A stretch of DNA of 64,000 bases from positions 1 to 64,000 of the forward strand of contig NZ_CP095740.1 of NCBI RefSeq assembly GCF_023078455.1. Reading direction: 5' to 3'. Shown here in pieces: positions 11,437 to 22,704 of the stretch (position 1 is the first letter of the stretch; the number at the start of each line of letters is the position of its first letter). The position numbers and the translations under genes are program-made. Source of the DNA: Luteibacter aegosomatis (GTDB taxonomy: Bacteria; Pseudomonadota; Gammaproteobacteria; Xanthomonadales; Rhodanobacteraceae). A model generated the notes under the pieces. The model was given only the letters and a program-made list of their open reading frames with translations, was not told the origin of the DNA and searched no databases.

Positions 11437-12060
11437 TCAAGGCGGATATGTGAAGGCGCGCACGTTCCGTTCAGCACCCCGCCACGCCGCCGCGGCGACG
11501 GTGCCGTCGCCGGCATCGAGGCGTCGCACGCTCCAGGAAGACGCCGGTCCGATATCGCCGTCGAACGCCAAGGGACGCAGCGTGTCGTCCCGATTCATGA
11601 ACGACACGCGATGCAAGCCATACGACAGGCCGCCGCCATGCGCCTTCAGCACGGCTTCCTTGTGCGTCCACAGGTCGAGAAACGCAGTCAGTCGTCGTTC
11701 GTCGTTCAGCGTCTCGAGCCACGCCGTCTCAGCAGGCGCGAAGAATCGACGGGCCAGTTCCAGCACGCGCGGGCGCGGACGCACGCGTTCCACGTCCACG
11801 CCCAGTTCGAAGCCCGCCGGTCCACGTCCTACCGCGAAGAGCGCCACATCGCGGCTGTGCGACCAGTTGAAGCCCAGGGTATTCCACGGCGCCGGCAGGA
11901 CGGGCTTGCCATGCTCCTGCCGGATGACCGCCGGCGCGTCCGAGCCTGCATAGGCCGAGAGAAGCGCGCCAAAGGGCGGTTCGGCAGCCGCGGTGCCGGT
12001 CCAGGCCATGCGCCAGACATGGATCTCGTCGGGAGATAGGAAAGGAACCTCGAAAGTCAT
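11437..12060 (-). CDS. 4'-phosphopantetheinyl transferase (Sfp/HetI type)
   Basis: Sfp-type enzymes move phosphopantetheine from CoA onto carrier proteins of fatty-acid, polyketide or peptide synthases. The 207-residue product has the family motifs in order: a FNWSHS histidine motif at 64-69, GVDVER magnesium site at 87-92, and WTHKEAVLKAHGGGL from 131. Length is right for the single-chain group. It is divergent from the histidine kinase gene, whose start lies about 75 bp away, so both promoters share that short gap. The partner carrier protein is not in the window. Confidence 0.9.
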   Translation of the reverse strand: MTFEVPFLSPDEIHVWRMAWTGTAAAEPPFGALLSAYAGSDAPAVIRQEHGKPVLPAPWNTLGFNWSHSRDVALFAVGRGPAGFELGVDVERVRPRPRVLELARRFFAPAETAWLETLNDERRLTAFLDLWTHKEAVLKAHGGGLSYGLHRVSFMNRDDTLRPLAFDGDIGPASSWSVRRLDAGDGTVAAAAWRGAERNVRAFTYPP

Positions 12061-12135
12061 CGCGCGATGCTATCCCACAACGGGGCACCGCACGTCCTAG
12101 AATGGGATCCGTACCATTCGGGGGAGCGACATCGG

Positions 12136-15100
12136 GTGATCGCAGGCTGGCTCTTGCTGCTGGTGGCGCTGCTATACGTCGGCATGCTTTTCGCCGTCGC
12201 GTACATGGGCGACCGCCGTCCGTTCTACCCACGCCAGCCCCGCCTTCGTCCCCTGGTCTACAGCCTCGCGCTGGCCGTCTACTGCTCGTCCTGGACCTTC
12301 TACGGCGCGGTGGGCACGGCGGCGCGTTCGGGCCTCTCCTACCTGCCGATCTATCTCGGCCCGTTGCTGCTCTTCGTGTTCGGGTTCGGCCTGCTCGAAC
12401 GTCTCGTGCTCGTGGCACGGGAACGCAACATCACTTCGATCGCCGACTTCATCGCCGCGCGTTTCGGCAAGTCCCACGGACTCGCGGCACTGGTCGCGGT
12501 GATCGCCGTCATCGCGATCATCCCGTACATCGCGTTGCAGTTCAAAGCGGTGGCGATGTCGTTCGCCGTGCTGGGTGCTGGTGGCACCACGGGATGGTTC
12601 GGCGACACGGCCCTGTGGTGCGCGGCCTTGCTCGCCGTATTCGCGATCCTGTTCGGTACGCGCAACATCGACGCGACCGAACACCACCACGGCATGATGC
12701 TCGCGGTGGCGCTGGAATCGCTGGTGAAGTTGCTGGCGTTCGTCGCCATCGGCGTCTACGCCTGGATGCACGGGCCCGGTCTGGCCGAAACCCTGCGGGG
12801 CCCCATGCTGCAGCTGGAAAAGGGCAGCATGCCACCCGGCTTCGTCGCCCAGACGTTACTCGCGTTCTGCGCGATGTTCTGCCTGCCGCGGCAATTCCAG
12901 ATCGGCGTCGTGGAATGCGAAGACCCGCGCGACCTCCGTCGTGCGCGCGTGTTCTTTCCTCTCTACATGATCGTCATTTCGCTCGGGGTGTTGCCCATCG
13001 TCAGCGCGGGGCTCCACCTGCCGCAGGTGACGCAGGCGCACGTCGACGCCTGGGTGCTCAACCTTCCCATTGCCCTGGGCGACAAGGGTATCGCCCTGCT
13101 CGCCTTCGTCGGCGGATTTTCCGCGGCGACCGGCATGGTGATCGTCGCCGCCGTCGCGCTGGCCACCATGATCAGCAACGACCTGGTGATGCCCGCGCTG
13201 CTCCGCATCGAGCGATTCGGCCTGGAGCGGCGCGGCGACCTGTCGAACATCGTGCTCCTGGTACGCCGCGTGGCGATCGTCGGACTTGCGGCGATGGCCT
13301 ACTTCTATTACCGGATCATCGCCGATGCGGAAAACCTCGCCGCCACCGGCCTGTTGTCGTTCGCCGCGGTGGCGCAATTCGCCCCGGCGATCGTTTCCGC
13401 GCTGTACTGGCGCGGCGCCAGCCGGGTGGGCGTCTACGTGGGCCTGCTCGCGGGCTTCCTCGTGTGGGGTTACACGTTGCTGTTGCCGGCCATGACGCGC
13501 GCGGGATGGCTCGATTCGCAGTGGCTGGACCAGGGCCCGTTCGCGCTGGGCTGGTTGAAGCCGAACGAACTGTTCCACCTCACCGGCTGGGAGCCGGTGA
13601 CGCACGGTACGTTCTGGTCCCTGTTCGTCAACGTGGGGTGCCTGGTTTTCCTATCGTTGCGATTCCGTCCGAGCGTCGCCGAACGTCTCCATGCGGCCCT
13701 GTTCGTGGATCCGTTCGTGCGCAGCGTATCGGGCGCGGGCGACTGGCGAGGCCGCGTGACGGTGCGCGACCTGGGTACCATCGCCGGCCGCATCGTGGGC
13801 GAACGGGTGACCGCGCGCGCGTTCAACGAATACGCGCAGCGCCACGGACTGACGCTCTCCCCCGGCGATGCCGCCGACCGGCCCCTGATACAGTTCACCG
13901 AACGCCTGCTCGCGAGCGCGGTCGGCGCGGCGAGCGCACGTCGCATCCTCATGGGCGCGTTGTCGGGTACCGGCCTGGACATCGCCGAAGCGATGGCCCT
14001 GCTCGACGAGGCCTCGCAGGAACTCCGCTTCAATCGTGAGCTACTGTCCACCACGCTGGAAAACGTCTCCCAGGGCATCAGCGTGGTCGACGGCGACATG
14101 CGCCTGGTGGCCTGGAACCGCCGTTATCTCGAGCTGTTCGATTATCCCGACGGCATGGTTTACGTCGGATTGCCGGTGGCCGACCTGATTCGCTGGAACG
14201 CCGAGCACGGCGAATGCGGCCCCGGCGAAGTGGACGAGCACGTGGGCAAACGCATCCGTTACATGCGCGCGGGTTCGCCCCATGTGTTCCAGCGCGTGCG
14301 GCCCGACGGCACCGTGATCGAGATGCGCGGGCGCGCGCTCCCGGGCGGCGGCTTCGTCACCACGTTCACCGACGTCACGGCGTACAAGGCCGTGGAACAG
14401 GCCTTGATCGACGCCAACGAAACGCTCGAGCAGCGCGTGGAAATGCGCACGGCCGAACTGAGCGAAGCGTTGAGCGCGACGGCCATCGCACGTCGCGAAG
14501 CCGAAGCGGCCAACGCGTCGAAGACGCGATTCCTGGCGGCCGCCAGCCACGACCTCCTGCAACCGCTCAACGCCGCGCGCCTGTTCACCTCCGCGCTGCG
14601 GCAGGATCCGACGTTGGACGGTGAAGCGGCAAAGCTCGCCGAGCGTATCGACGCATCGTTCCGCGCGGCGGAAGACCTTCTCGACGCCTTGCTGGACGTG
14701 TCGCGACTCGATGCCGGGAGTTACCGTCCGGAGATCGCGTCGTTCGCCCTGGCCGACGTCTTCGATTCGCTGAAGCAGCAGTTCGCCGTGGTCGCCGAGC
14801 AGCGTGGCTTGTCGTTGCGCGTCGTGCCGACCGGACTCGCGGTGCGATCCGATGCGCAGCTGCTGAGGCGAATCATCGCCAACTTCCTCTCCAACGCCTT
14901 GCGCTATACCCGTGTGGGCGGCGTGGTGGTCGGTGCGCGCCGGGTCGGCGGCAATGTGCGCATCGAGGTTTGGGATAGCGGCCCGGGCATCGCCGACGAA
15001 CAGCAGGCCCGCATCTTCGGCGAGTTCCAGCGGCTCGAACGCCCCTCGCCCTGGGGCGAGAAAGGCCTGGGCCTGGGCCTGTCGATCTGCGATCGCCTGG

Positions 15101-15618
15101 CCGACATCCTCGGCCACGCGCTCGGCCTGCGCTCCCGGGTGGGCCAGGGCAGCTGCTTCTCCATCACGGTGCCGCGTACCGAAGCGGTGGCGCGGAAGCG
15201 TACGCCATCCATGGCGCGTCCCGGCGGCGAACAGTTGCCCATCACGGTACTGTGCCTGGACAACGACGAGACCATTCTCGAAGGCATGCGCGCATTGCTG
15301 GGCCGCTGGGGCGTCGATTGCCGCACGGCGCTCGACGTGGCCGCCGCCGAGGCGATCCTGTCCACGACGCACGTGGATCTCATCCTCGCCGACTATCACC
15401 TGGGCGACGACGTGGACGGGCTCGAGGCCTTGCGTTACCTGGAAACGAAGATCTCGCCGTTGCCGCCGGCGGCGATGGTCACGGCCGACGGCAGCACCGA
15501 GTTGAAGCAGCGCGCGCGAGCCTTGGGCTATCCGCTGCTGCACAAGCCGGTGCGGCCGGCGGCGTTGCGTGCGTTGTTGGTGGCGCTGGCCAAGCGGACC
15601 GGCACGCATGCCGCCTGA
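12136..15618 (+). CDS. crbS: Hybrid histidine kinase with SSS transporter domain (CrbS-like)
   Basis: The product (about 1160 residues) joins an N-terminal sodium:solute symporter (SLC5/SSS) membrane domain with some 12-13 helices, a PAS-like region (VSQGISVVDGDMRLVAWNRRYLEL), a histidine kinase core with SHDLLQPLNAARLF, an HATPase with NFLSNALRY, WDSGPGIAD and GLGLGLSICDRL, and a C-terminal receiver (LDNDET, LILADYHLG, acceptor Asp). This is the architecture of CrbS/MxtR, which governs acs in Vibrio and Pseudomonas. A GTG at 12136 preceded by GGGGGAG is preferred over an ATG at 12067 that lacks a ribosome binding site. The NarL-type regulator and acs gene next door strongly support an acetate-switch role. 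The ligand sensed by the SSS domain is unknown. Confidence 0.88.
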   Translation: MIAGWLLLLVALLYVGMLFAVAYMGDRRPFYPRQPRLRPLVYSLALAVYCSSWTFYGAVGTAARSGLSYLPIYLGPLLLFVFGFGLLERLVLVARERNITSIADFIAARFGKSHGLAALVAVIAVIAIIPYIALQFKAVAMSFAVLGAGGTTGWFGDTALWCAALLAVFAILFGTRNIDATEHHHGMMLAVALESLVKLLAFVAIGVYAWMHGPGLAETLRGPMLQLEKGSMPPGFVAQTLLAFCAMFCLPRQFQIGVVECEDPRDLRRARVFFPLYMIVISLGVLPIVSAGLHLPQVTQAHVDAWVLNLPIALGDKGIALLAFVGGFSAATGMVIVAAVALATMISNDLVMPALLRIERFGLERRGDLSNIVLLVRRVAIVGLAAMAYFYYRIIADAENLAATGLLSFAAVAQFAPAIVSALYWRGASRVGVYVGLLAGFLVWGYTLLLPAMTRAGWLDSQWLDQGPFALGWLKPNELFHLTGWEPVTHGTFWSLFVNVGCLVFLSLRFRPSVAERLHAALFVDPFVRSVSGAGDWRGRVTVRDLGTIAGRIVGERVTARAFNEYAQRHGLTLSPGDAADRPLIQFTERLLASAVGAASARRILMGALSGTGLDIAEAMALLDEASQELRFNRELLSTTLENVSQGISVVDGDMRLVAWNRRYLELFDYPDGMVYVGLPVADLIRWNAEHGECGPGEVDEHVGKRIRYMRAGSPHVFQRVRPDGTVIEMRGRALPGGGFVTTFTDVTAYKAVEQALIDANETLEQRVEMRTAELSEALSATAIARREAEAANASKTRFLAAASHDLLQPLNAARLFTSALRQDPTLDGEAAKLAERIDASFRAAEDLLDALLDVSRLDAGSYRPEIASFALADVFDSLKQQFAVVAEQRGLSLRVVPTGLAVRSDAQLLRRIIANFLSNALRYTRVGGVVVGARRVGGNVRIEVWDSGPGIADEQQARIFGEFQRLERPSPWGEKGLGLGLSICDRLADILGHALGLRSRVGQGSCFSITVPRTEAVARKRTPSMARPGGEQLPITVLCLDNDETILEGMRALLGRWGVDCRTALDVAAAEAILSTTHVDLILADYHLGDDVDGLEALRYLETKISPLPPAAMVTADGSTELKQRARALGYPLLHKPVRPAALRALLVALAKRTGTHAA

Positions 15619-15641
15619 CGGCGAACCACGTCGCGAAACCG

Positions 15642-16310
15642 TTACTTCCCTTCGGCGATGCCGGGCAACGCTTCCTTCTCCACATCCAGGTGACTCGCCG
15701 CCAACGCCACCTGCGTGCGATTGGACACGCCCAGCTTGCGCATGATCGCCGTCATGTGCGCTTTCACCGTCGCCTCGGACACGCCGAGGTCATACGCGAT
15801 CTGCTTGTTGAGCAGCCCTTCGGCGATCATGTTGAGCACGCGGAATTGCTGCGGCGTGAGCGACGCCACGCGCGCCGCGACGTCGGCTTCGTCGGCCTTG
15901 AGTTCCACATGGCCGAGCACGAGTTGCGGCGGCAACCAGACGTCGCCGTCGAGTACCGTGCGAACCGCTTCGACGATCGTCTCGACGGCCGCGGATTTGG
16001 GTATGTACGCCGATGCGCCATGGGCCAGCGCACGCCGGGCGATCTGCGCCTCCTCGTGACCGGAGACGACGATGGTGGGCAACCCCGGGTATTGCCCGCG
16101 GATATGGGCGAGCGCGGAATACCCGCGGGCGCCGGGCATGTGCAGGTCGAGCAGCAGCAGGTCGGCCTCGGGCATGGACTCGATCAGGGCGAACAACGCG
16201 GGCACGCTGTCCGCCGCGTGCACGGCGGCGCCCGGCACGGCCGCCAGCACCGCGCGCTGGAGGGCGTCGCGGAACAGCGGGTGATCGTCGGCGATGAGTA
16301 CGTCGGACAT
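15642..16310 (-). CDS. crbR: NarL/LuxR-type response regulator (CrbR-like)
   Basis: The 222-residue product has a receiver domain (IADDHPLFRDAL, phospho-acceptor in LLLLDLHMPG, conserved Lys in YIPKSAA) and a C-terminal LuxR-type helix-turn-helix (LTPQQFRVLNMIAEGLLNKQIAYDLGVSEATVKAHM). Its ATG at 16310 is two bases beyond the acs stop codon, so it is very probably cotranscribed with acs, and it converges on the kinase gene. By context it is the cognate regulator of the SSS-domain kinase and the activator of acs, as CrbR/ErdR are elsewhere. An open frame continues upstream, but the receiver start fixes 16310. Confidence 0.88.
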   Translation of the reverse strand: MSDVLIADDHPLFRDALQRAVLAAVPGAAVHAADSVPALFALIESMPEADLLLLDLHMPGARGYSALAHIRGQYPGLPTIVVSGHEEAQIARRALAHGASAYIPKSAAVETIVEAVRTVLDGDVWLPPQLVLGHVELKADEADVAARVASLTPQQFRVLNMIAEGLLNKQIAYDLGVSEATVKAHMTAIMRKLGVSNRTQVALAASHLDVEKEALPGIAEGK

Positions 16311-16312
16311 GT

Positions 16313-18244
<1,932 letters not shown>

Positions 18245-18335
18245 GCGTGCTCCTGCTTGAACGTGGGTCGGCGAGGCCGGTGGGACAGGCCATGGAGTTT
18301 ACCTTCGCCGCGACGCACAAAGCGGCGCACCCCCT

Positions 18336-18358
18336 TCGACTTTGGTCGAGTTTCGACC
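18336..18358. promoter_or_regulatory. Inverted repeats in the acs/porin divergent promoter region
   Basis: GGTCGA (18344-18349) and TCGACC (18353-18358) form a perfect 6-bp palindrome with a 3-nt spacer. The left arm is also part of an overlapping TCGAC-TTTG-GTCGA element starting at 18336. The site is 92 bp upstream of acs and 65 bp upstream of the porin gene. Symmetry and position suggest a regulator site, with the NarL-type regulator encoded beside acs as the likely protein. This is inference, not a recognised consensus. Confidence 0.4.
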
Positions 18359-18422
18359 TTTGGCGAATGGAACGCCCGCGCAAGGCTGACCCATGCTCGG
18401 CTCGCCAATGGTTGGGGAGACC

Positions 18423-19898
18423 ATGATGAAACCGATCCGTAACGGGGGGCGGAAGGCGATGGCCTTCAGCGTCGCATGTGCGTTGATGCTGCCGATGGCG
18501 GCCTTGCCGGACCTTGCCCACGCCCAGTCGAAACCGAAGAAGACCGCCGGCCGCGAGGCCGAACTCGAAGCCCGGGTCAACCAGCTCGAGCAGCAGCTGG
18601 CCGAGCTGAAGGCGATGATCCAGGAACAGCGCGACGCCACCAGCCAGGCCACCGCGACGGCGCAGGCGGCGCAGACGCAGGCCCAGCAGACCGACGAGAA
18701 GGTCGCCAAGGTCGAAAAGACCGTGGCCTCGGTCCCGGCCAAGCCCACGTTCACCACCGCGCCCGGCGTCTCGGTGGCGTTCCATGGCTTCATCAACGCC
18801 AATGCCTTCACCCAGAGCAAGGGTTACACCTTCGGCAACGGCGCCAACGCCGAATACCCGATTCCCGGCACCGGCGGCCGCGTGAACGATTCGCTCAGCG
18901 GCGTGGACGTGCGCAACACGCGCTTCTGGCTCGATTTCACCGGCGCCAAGCTCAACGAGAGCTGGAGCGGCGGCGGCCGCATCGAGATGGACTTCTTCGG
19001 CGGCTTCAACGGCACGGGACCGTACAGCCAGCAGCAGCCCACGCCCCGCCTGCGCCAGGCGTACATGGACATCACCAACGCCGACACCGGCACCACCTTC
19101 CGCATCGGCCAGATGTGGGATCTCATGTTCCCGCTGGAATACATCCCGCAGTCGCTCTCGCACATCGCTTTCCCGCTGGGCTACGGCACGGGCGTGATCG
19201 GTTGGCGCTACCCGGGCATCATCTGGATGCAGGACCTGAACCATGGCTCGGAAGGGGTGAAGTGGCGTTTCGATCTTGCCGCGTTCGAGGGAAGCTGGAA
19301 CGGGCCGGGCAACACCACCAATTACCTCACCGCGGGCAACACGGGCTTCAAGCCGCAGGTGGAGGCGCGCCTCACCGCCAAGGGCGGCAACTGGCAGGCC
19401 TTCCTCGCCGGCCACTATTCCAAGCTCGACCTGCATGGCGTCGACGGCACGACGATCACGCCGATCAAGAGCAACATCAAGAGCACGGCGGTCGAACTGG
19501 GCGGCATGTGGACGCCGGGCAACTTCATCTTCAAGAGCGCCGTCTACACGGGCAACGCCATCGGCCAGATCTTCGGCGACCTCTCGCAGTTCGGCGACAT
19601 CAAGGACACGGGCGGCTACCTGCAGGTGGGCTACAAGTTCACGCCGAACTGGTCGGCCTACGGCACGTACGCCACCAGCAAGCCCGACAAGGACGACGTG
19701 CTGCGCTGGCGCGCACCCAACACCGCGGCGCTGTTGAAGAACCGCCAGGGCGCGCTCAGCCTGCAATACACGGCCGGCGCCTACGACTTCAGCGTGGAAT
19801 GGATCCATTCCAACCTGGATTCGAGCACCACCAATGGCCTCGGTCGGCAGAAGACCTCCGCCAACGAGTTCACCCTCAACGGCAACTATCGTTTCTAA
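18423..19898 (+). CDS. DcaP-like trimeric outer-membrane porin
   Basis: The 491-residue product has a signal peptide (a charged start, then AFSVACALMLPMAALPDLAHA), a coiled-coil-prone segment (about 45-100, with REAELEARVNQLEQQLAELK), and a long beta-barrel region with FHGFINANAF, RFWLDFTGAK, LRQAYMDI and a terminal GNYRF ending in Phe. This is the layout of DcaP-type porins, which pass small acids across the outer membrane. Tandem ATGs at 18423 and 18426 follow GGGGAG; the second has the better spacing. It is divergent from acs and 12 bp before the MHS transporter, so the pair may import a carboxylate that feeds acetyl-CoA. The substrate is inferred from context only. Confidence 0.8.
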   Translation: MMKPIRNGGRKAMAFSVACALMLPMAALPDLAHAQSKPKKTAGREAELEARVNQLEQQLAELKAMIQEQRDATSQATATAQAAQTQAQQTDEKVAKVEKTVASVPAKPTFTTAPGVSVAFHGFINANAFTQSKGYTFGNGANAEYPIPGTGGRVNDSLSGVDVRNTRFWLDFTGAKLNESWSGGGRIEMDFFGGFNGTGPYSQQQPTPRLRQAYMDITNADTGTTFRIGQMWDLMFPLEYIPQSLSHIAFPLGYGTGVIGWRYPGIIWMQDLNHGSEGVKWRFDLAAFEGSWNGPGNTTNYLTAGNTGFKPQVEARLTAKGGNWQAFLAGHYSKLDLHGVDGTTITPIKSNIKSTAVELGGMWTPGNFIFKSAVYTGNAIGQIFGDLSQFGDIKDTGGYLQVGYKFTPNWSAYGTYATSKPDKDDVLRWRAPNTAALLKNRQGALSLQYTAGAYDFSVEWIHSNLDSSTTNGLGRQKTSANEFTLNGNYRF

Positions 19899-19910
19899 CC
19901 GGAGACCGAC

Positions 19911-21575
19911 ATGGCGACCACCGCATCCGGCCTCCGCGCCGACGGCAGCATCGGTACCAGCCATCGGCGCGTGATTTTCGCGTCGAGCCTGGGCACCGTC
20001 TTCGAATGGTATGACTTCTATCTCTACGGCTCGCTCGCCGCGATCATCGGCAAGCAGTTCTTCACCGGACTCAACGAGACGAGCCAGTTCATCTTCGCCC
20101 TGCTCGCGTTCGCCGCCGGTTTCGCCGTGCGTCCGTTCGGCGCCATCGTGTTCGGTCGCGTGGGCGATCTCATCGGCCGCAAGTACACCTTCCTCGTCAC
20201 CATCATCATCATGGGCACGTCCACCTTCCTGGTGGGCGTCTTGCCAGGATACTCGACGATGGGAACGCTCGCGCCCGTGCTGCTCATCCTCCTGCGGCTG
20301 CTGCAAGGCCTGGCGTTGGGCGGCGAATACGGCGGCGCGGCCACTTACGTCGCCGAGCACGCGCCGCAGGGCAAGCGTGGCCTGTACACCAGCTTCATCC
20401 AGATCACCGCCACGTTCGGCTTGTTCCTCTCGCTGCTCGTGATCCTCGGCACGCGCCTGGGCATGGGTAGCGAAACGTTCGAGGCGTGGGGCTGGCGCAT
20501 CCCGTTCCTGCTTTCGGCCATCCTCGTCGGCGTGTCGGTGTACATCCGCATGCAGTTGCACGAGTCGCCGGTGTTCCAGCAGATGAAGGCCGAGGGCAAG
20601 CAGTCGAAGGCGCCGCTGACCGAAGCCTTCGGCCAGTGGAAGAACCTGAAGCTGGTGATCCTGGCCCTGCTCGGCGCCACGGCGGGCCAGGCGGTGGTCT
20701 GGTACACGGGCCAGTTCTACTCGCTCTATTTCCTCACCCAGAGCCTGAAGATCGACGCCACCACGGCCAACCTGCTGATTGCCGCCGCCCTGCTCATCGG
20801 CACGCCGTTCTTCGTCTTCTTCGGTTGGCTGTCCGATCGCATCGGTCGCAAGACCGTCGTGCTCGCGGGCTGCCTCATCGCCGCGCTGACGATGTTCCCG
20901 ATCTTCAAGGGCCTTACCCACTTCGGCAATCCGGCGGTGGAAGCCGCCGCGGCCTCCGCGCCGGTGACCGTGGTGGCCGACCCGAACGCGTGCAGCTTCC
21001 AGTTCGATCCGGTGGGCAAGAAGACCTTCACCAGCTCCTGCGACGTGGCCAAGAGCGTGCTGGCGAAGAAAGGCATTCCGTATACCAACGCCGCCGCGGC
21101 GCCGGGAACCGTCGCCACGGTGAAGATCGGCGACGAGGTCATCGAATCGTTCGAGGGCGGCGGGCTCGCCAAGGCCGACTTCACCGCGAAGAACAAGGAC
21201 TTCACCGACCGCGTGGCCGCGCAGGTGAAGGCGGCCGGCTACCCCGCCAAGGCCGATCCGGCGACGGCGAACTACCCGATGCTGGTGGTGCTGCTGGCGA
21301 TCCTGGTCATCTACGTCACGATGGTCTACGGCCCGATCGCCGCATGGCTGGTGGAGATGTTCCCCACCCGTATCCGTTACACCTCGATGAGCCTGCCGTA
21401 CCACATCGGCAACGGCTGGTTCGGCGGCTTCGTGCCCACCATCGGCTTCATGCTGGTGGCCTGGAAAGGCGACATCTACTACGGCCTCTGGTATCCGGTG
21501 GCGGTGGCCTTGATGACCTTCGTGATCGGGTTGTTCTTCGTGCGCGAGACCAAGGACGTGCCGTTGGAGCATTGA
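19911..21575 (+). CDS. MFS transporter, metabolite:H+ symporter (MHS) family
   Basis: The 554-residue inner-membrane protein has the MHS hallmarks near its start (ASSLGTVFEWYDFYLYG), the loop motif GRVGDLIGRKYTF, a second GWLSDRIGRKTVV loop and twelve predicted helices. It is longer than most members because residues about 337-452 form a hydrophilic insert between helices in the second half. The insert contains a Cys pair (NACSFQFDP and SSCDVAKS) and probably sits on the periplasmic side. The gene is 12 bp after the porin, and a strong terminator follows. MHS carriers move organic acids or osmolytes; with acs nearby, a short carboxylate is a reasonable guess. Confidence 0.88.
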   Translation: MATTASGLRADGSIGTSHRRVIFASSLGTVFEWYDFYLYGSLAAIIGKQFFTGLNETSQFIFALLAFAAGFAVRPFGAIVFGRVGDLIGRKYTFLVTIIIMGTSTFLVGVLPGYSTMGTLAPVLLILLRLLQGLALGGEYGGAATYVAEHAPQGKRGLYTSFIQITATFGLFLSLLVILGTRLGMGSETFEAWGWRIPFLLSAILVGVSVYIRMQLHESPVFQQMKAEGKQSKAPLTEAFGQWKNLKLVILALLGATAGQAVVWYTGQFYSLYFLTQSLKIDATTANLLIAAALLIGTPFFVFFGWLSDRIGRKTVVLAGCLIAALTMFPIFKGLTHFGNPAVEAAAASAPVTVVADPNACSFQFDPVGKKTFTSSCDVAKSVLAKKGIPYTNAAAAPGTVATVKIGDEVIESFEGGGLAKADFTAKNKDFTDRVAAQVKAAGYPAKADPATANYPMLVVLLAILVIYVTMVYGPIAAWLVEMFPTRIRYTSMSLPYHIGNGWFGGFVPTIGFMLVAWKGDIYYGLWYPVAVALMTFVIGLFFVRETKDVPLEH

Positions 21576-21600
21576 CGGTCGATCGTTCCGACGGCTCCTG

Positions 21601-21626
21601 GGCCCCCGATTCGTCGGGGGCCTTTT
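21601..21626. terminator. Rho-independent terminator after the MHS transporter
   Basis: GGCCCCCGA (21601-21609) pairs with TCGGGGGCC (21614-21622) around a TTCG loop and is followed by four T residues. It lies between convergent genes. Confidence 0.8.
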
Positions 21627-21640
21627 CTTGTGGCAGACGT

Positions 21641-22567
21641 TCAAAGCCCGTCGTCGTCGTCGGGATGCTTCGCGAGGAAACCGTCCGTCAACGTCACGAC
21701 CTCGTCGAGCCTGGTATCCATGACGAAATGCCCGCCGTCGAGAATATGCACTTCCGCATCGGGGTTGTCACGGCGAAACGCCATCGCGCCGGGCACGGTG
21801 AAGGCGAGGTCGTGCTTTCCCCACACCACCAGCGTGGGTAGCCGGCGGTGACGCAACCACGCCTGCCACGCCGGATAGGCGGCCAGGTTGTGCTGGTAGT
21901 CGAAGATCAGGTCGGCCTGGATTTTCGCCTGTCCGGGGCGGTTGAGATACGCCACTTCATCCATCCACAGGTTGGGATCGTAGGCTTCCACGTCGGGGTC
22001 GCTTCCCAGGTGCCGGGCCCGGGTGGTGGCGACGGACTGGTGGGCGGCGATGACCTCGGCCTCGTGCCCCTCGCGATCGTTCCAGAAGACCTTCCGCTTT
22101 TCCCAGATGGCGCCCAATCCGTCCTCGTAGACGTTGCCGTTCTGGAAGACGAGTGCCCGCACCGCATCCGGACGCGCCAAGGCCATGCGCATGCCCACGG
22201 GTGCGCCGTAGTCCTGCATGAAGAGCACGTAACGTTCCATGCCCAAGGCCTCGGTGAAGTGCCGCATGACCGTCGCCAGATGGTCGAACGTATAGGCAAA
22301 CGTGGCCGGATCGGGCGCCTCGCTGTTGCCGAAGCCCGGATAGTCGGGCGCCACGAGGTGGTAGCGACCACCCAGGCGGCGCATCAGGGCGTCGTACATG
22401 CGCGACGAACTCGGCACGCCATGAAGCAGCAGCACCGTCGGCCGAGCCGGATCGCCCGTTTCCCGATAGGCGATCTGCACGCCATCGACCGACACCGTGC
22501 GGTAGGCGATGGGAGCGGCTTGCGAAGCACCCGCGACGGCGAGCGCGGCGGCGGCGAAACGTTTCAT
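21641..22567 (-). CDS. Exported alpha/beta hydrolase, epoxide hydrolase/haloalkane dehalogenase-like
   Basis: The 308-residue product has a short signal peptide (MKRFAAAALAVAGASQA) and an alpha/beta-hydrolase fold: oxyanion-region LLLHGVPSSS, DYPGFGNSE, nucleophile elbow FMQDYGAPVG, WGKHDLAF and the catalytic His in LDGGHFVMD. The Asp (not Ser) at the elbow is the epoxide hydrolase/haloalkane dehalogenase pattern. Most such enzymes are cytoplasmic, so export is unusual. The ATG at 22567 is chosen because it puts the signal sequence first; an open frame extends further upstream. The substrate is unknown. Confidence 0.8.
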   Translation of the reverse strand: MKRFAAAALAVAGASQAAPIAYRTVSVDGVQIAYRETGDPARPTVLLLHGVPSSSRMYDALMRRLGGRYHLVAPDYPGFGNSEAPDPATFAYTFDHLATVMRHFTEALGMERYVLFMQDYGAPVGMRMALARPDAVRALVFQNGNVYEDGLGAIWEKRKVFWNDREGHEAEVIAAHQSVATTRARHLGSDPDVEAYDPNLWMDEVAYLNRPGQAKIQADLIFDYQHNLAAYPAWQAWLRHRRLPTLVVWGKHDLAFTVPGAMAFRRDNPDAEVHILDGGHFVMDTRLDEVVTLTDGFLAKHPDDDDGL

Positions 22568-22704
22568 GGGACGGCACCTGTGGGCTTGGAGTGACCGTAC
22601 TCTAGGAAGACCGGCCTTCCGCCGGCACCCTGCATCGTGCAATTCACCCTTGCGTGGACCGTACCGCTCACGCGTTGCATACCCCCGGTCCGTACGATCG
22701 GGGC

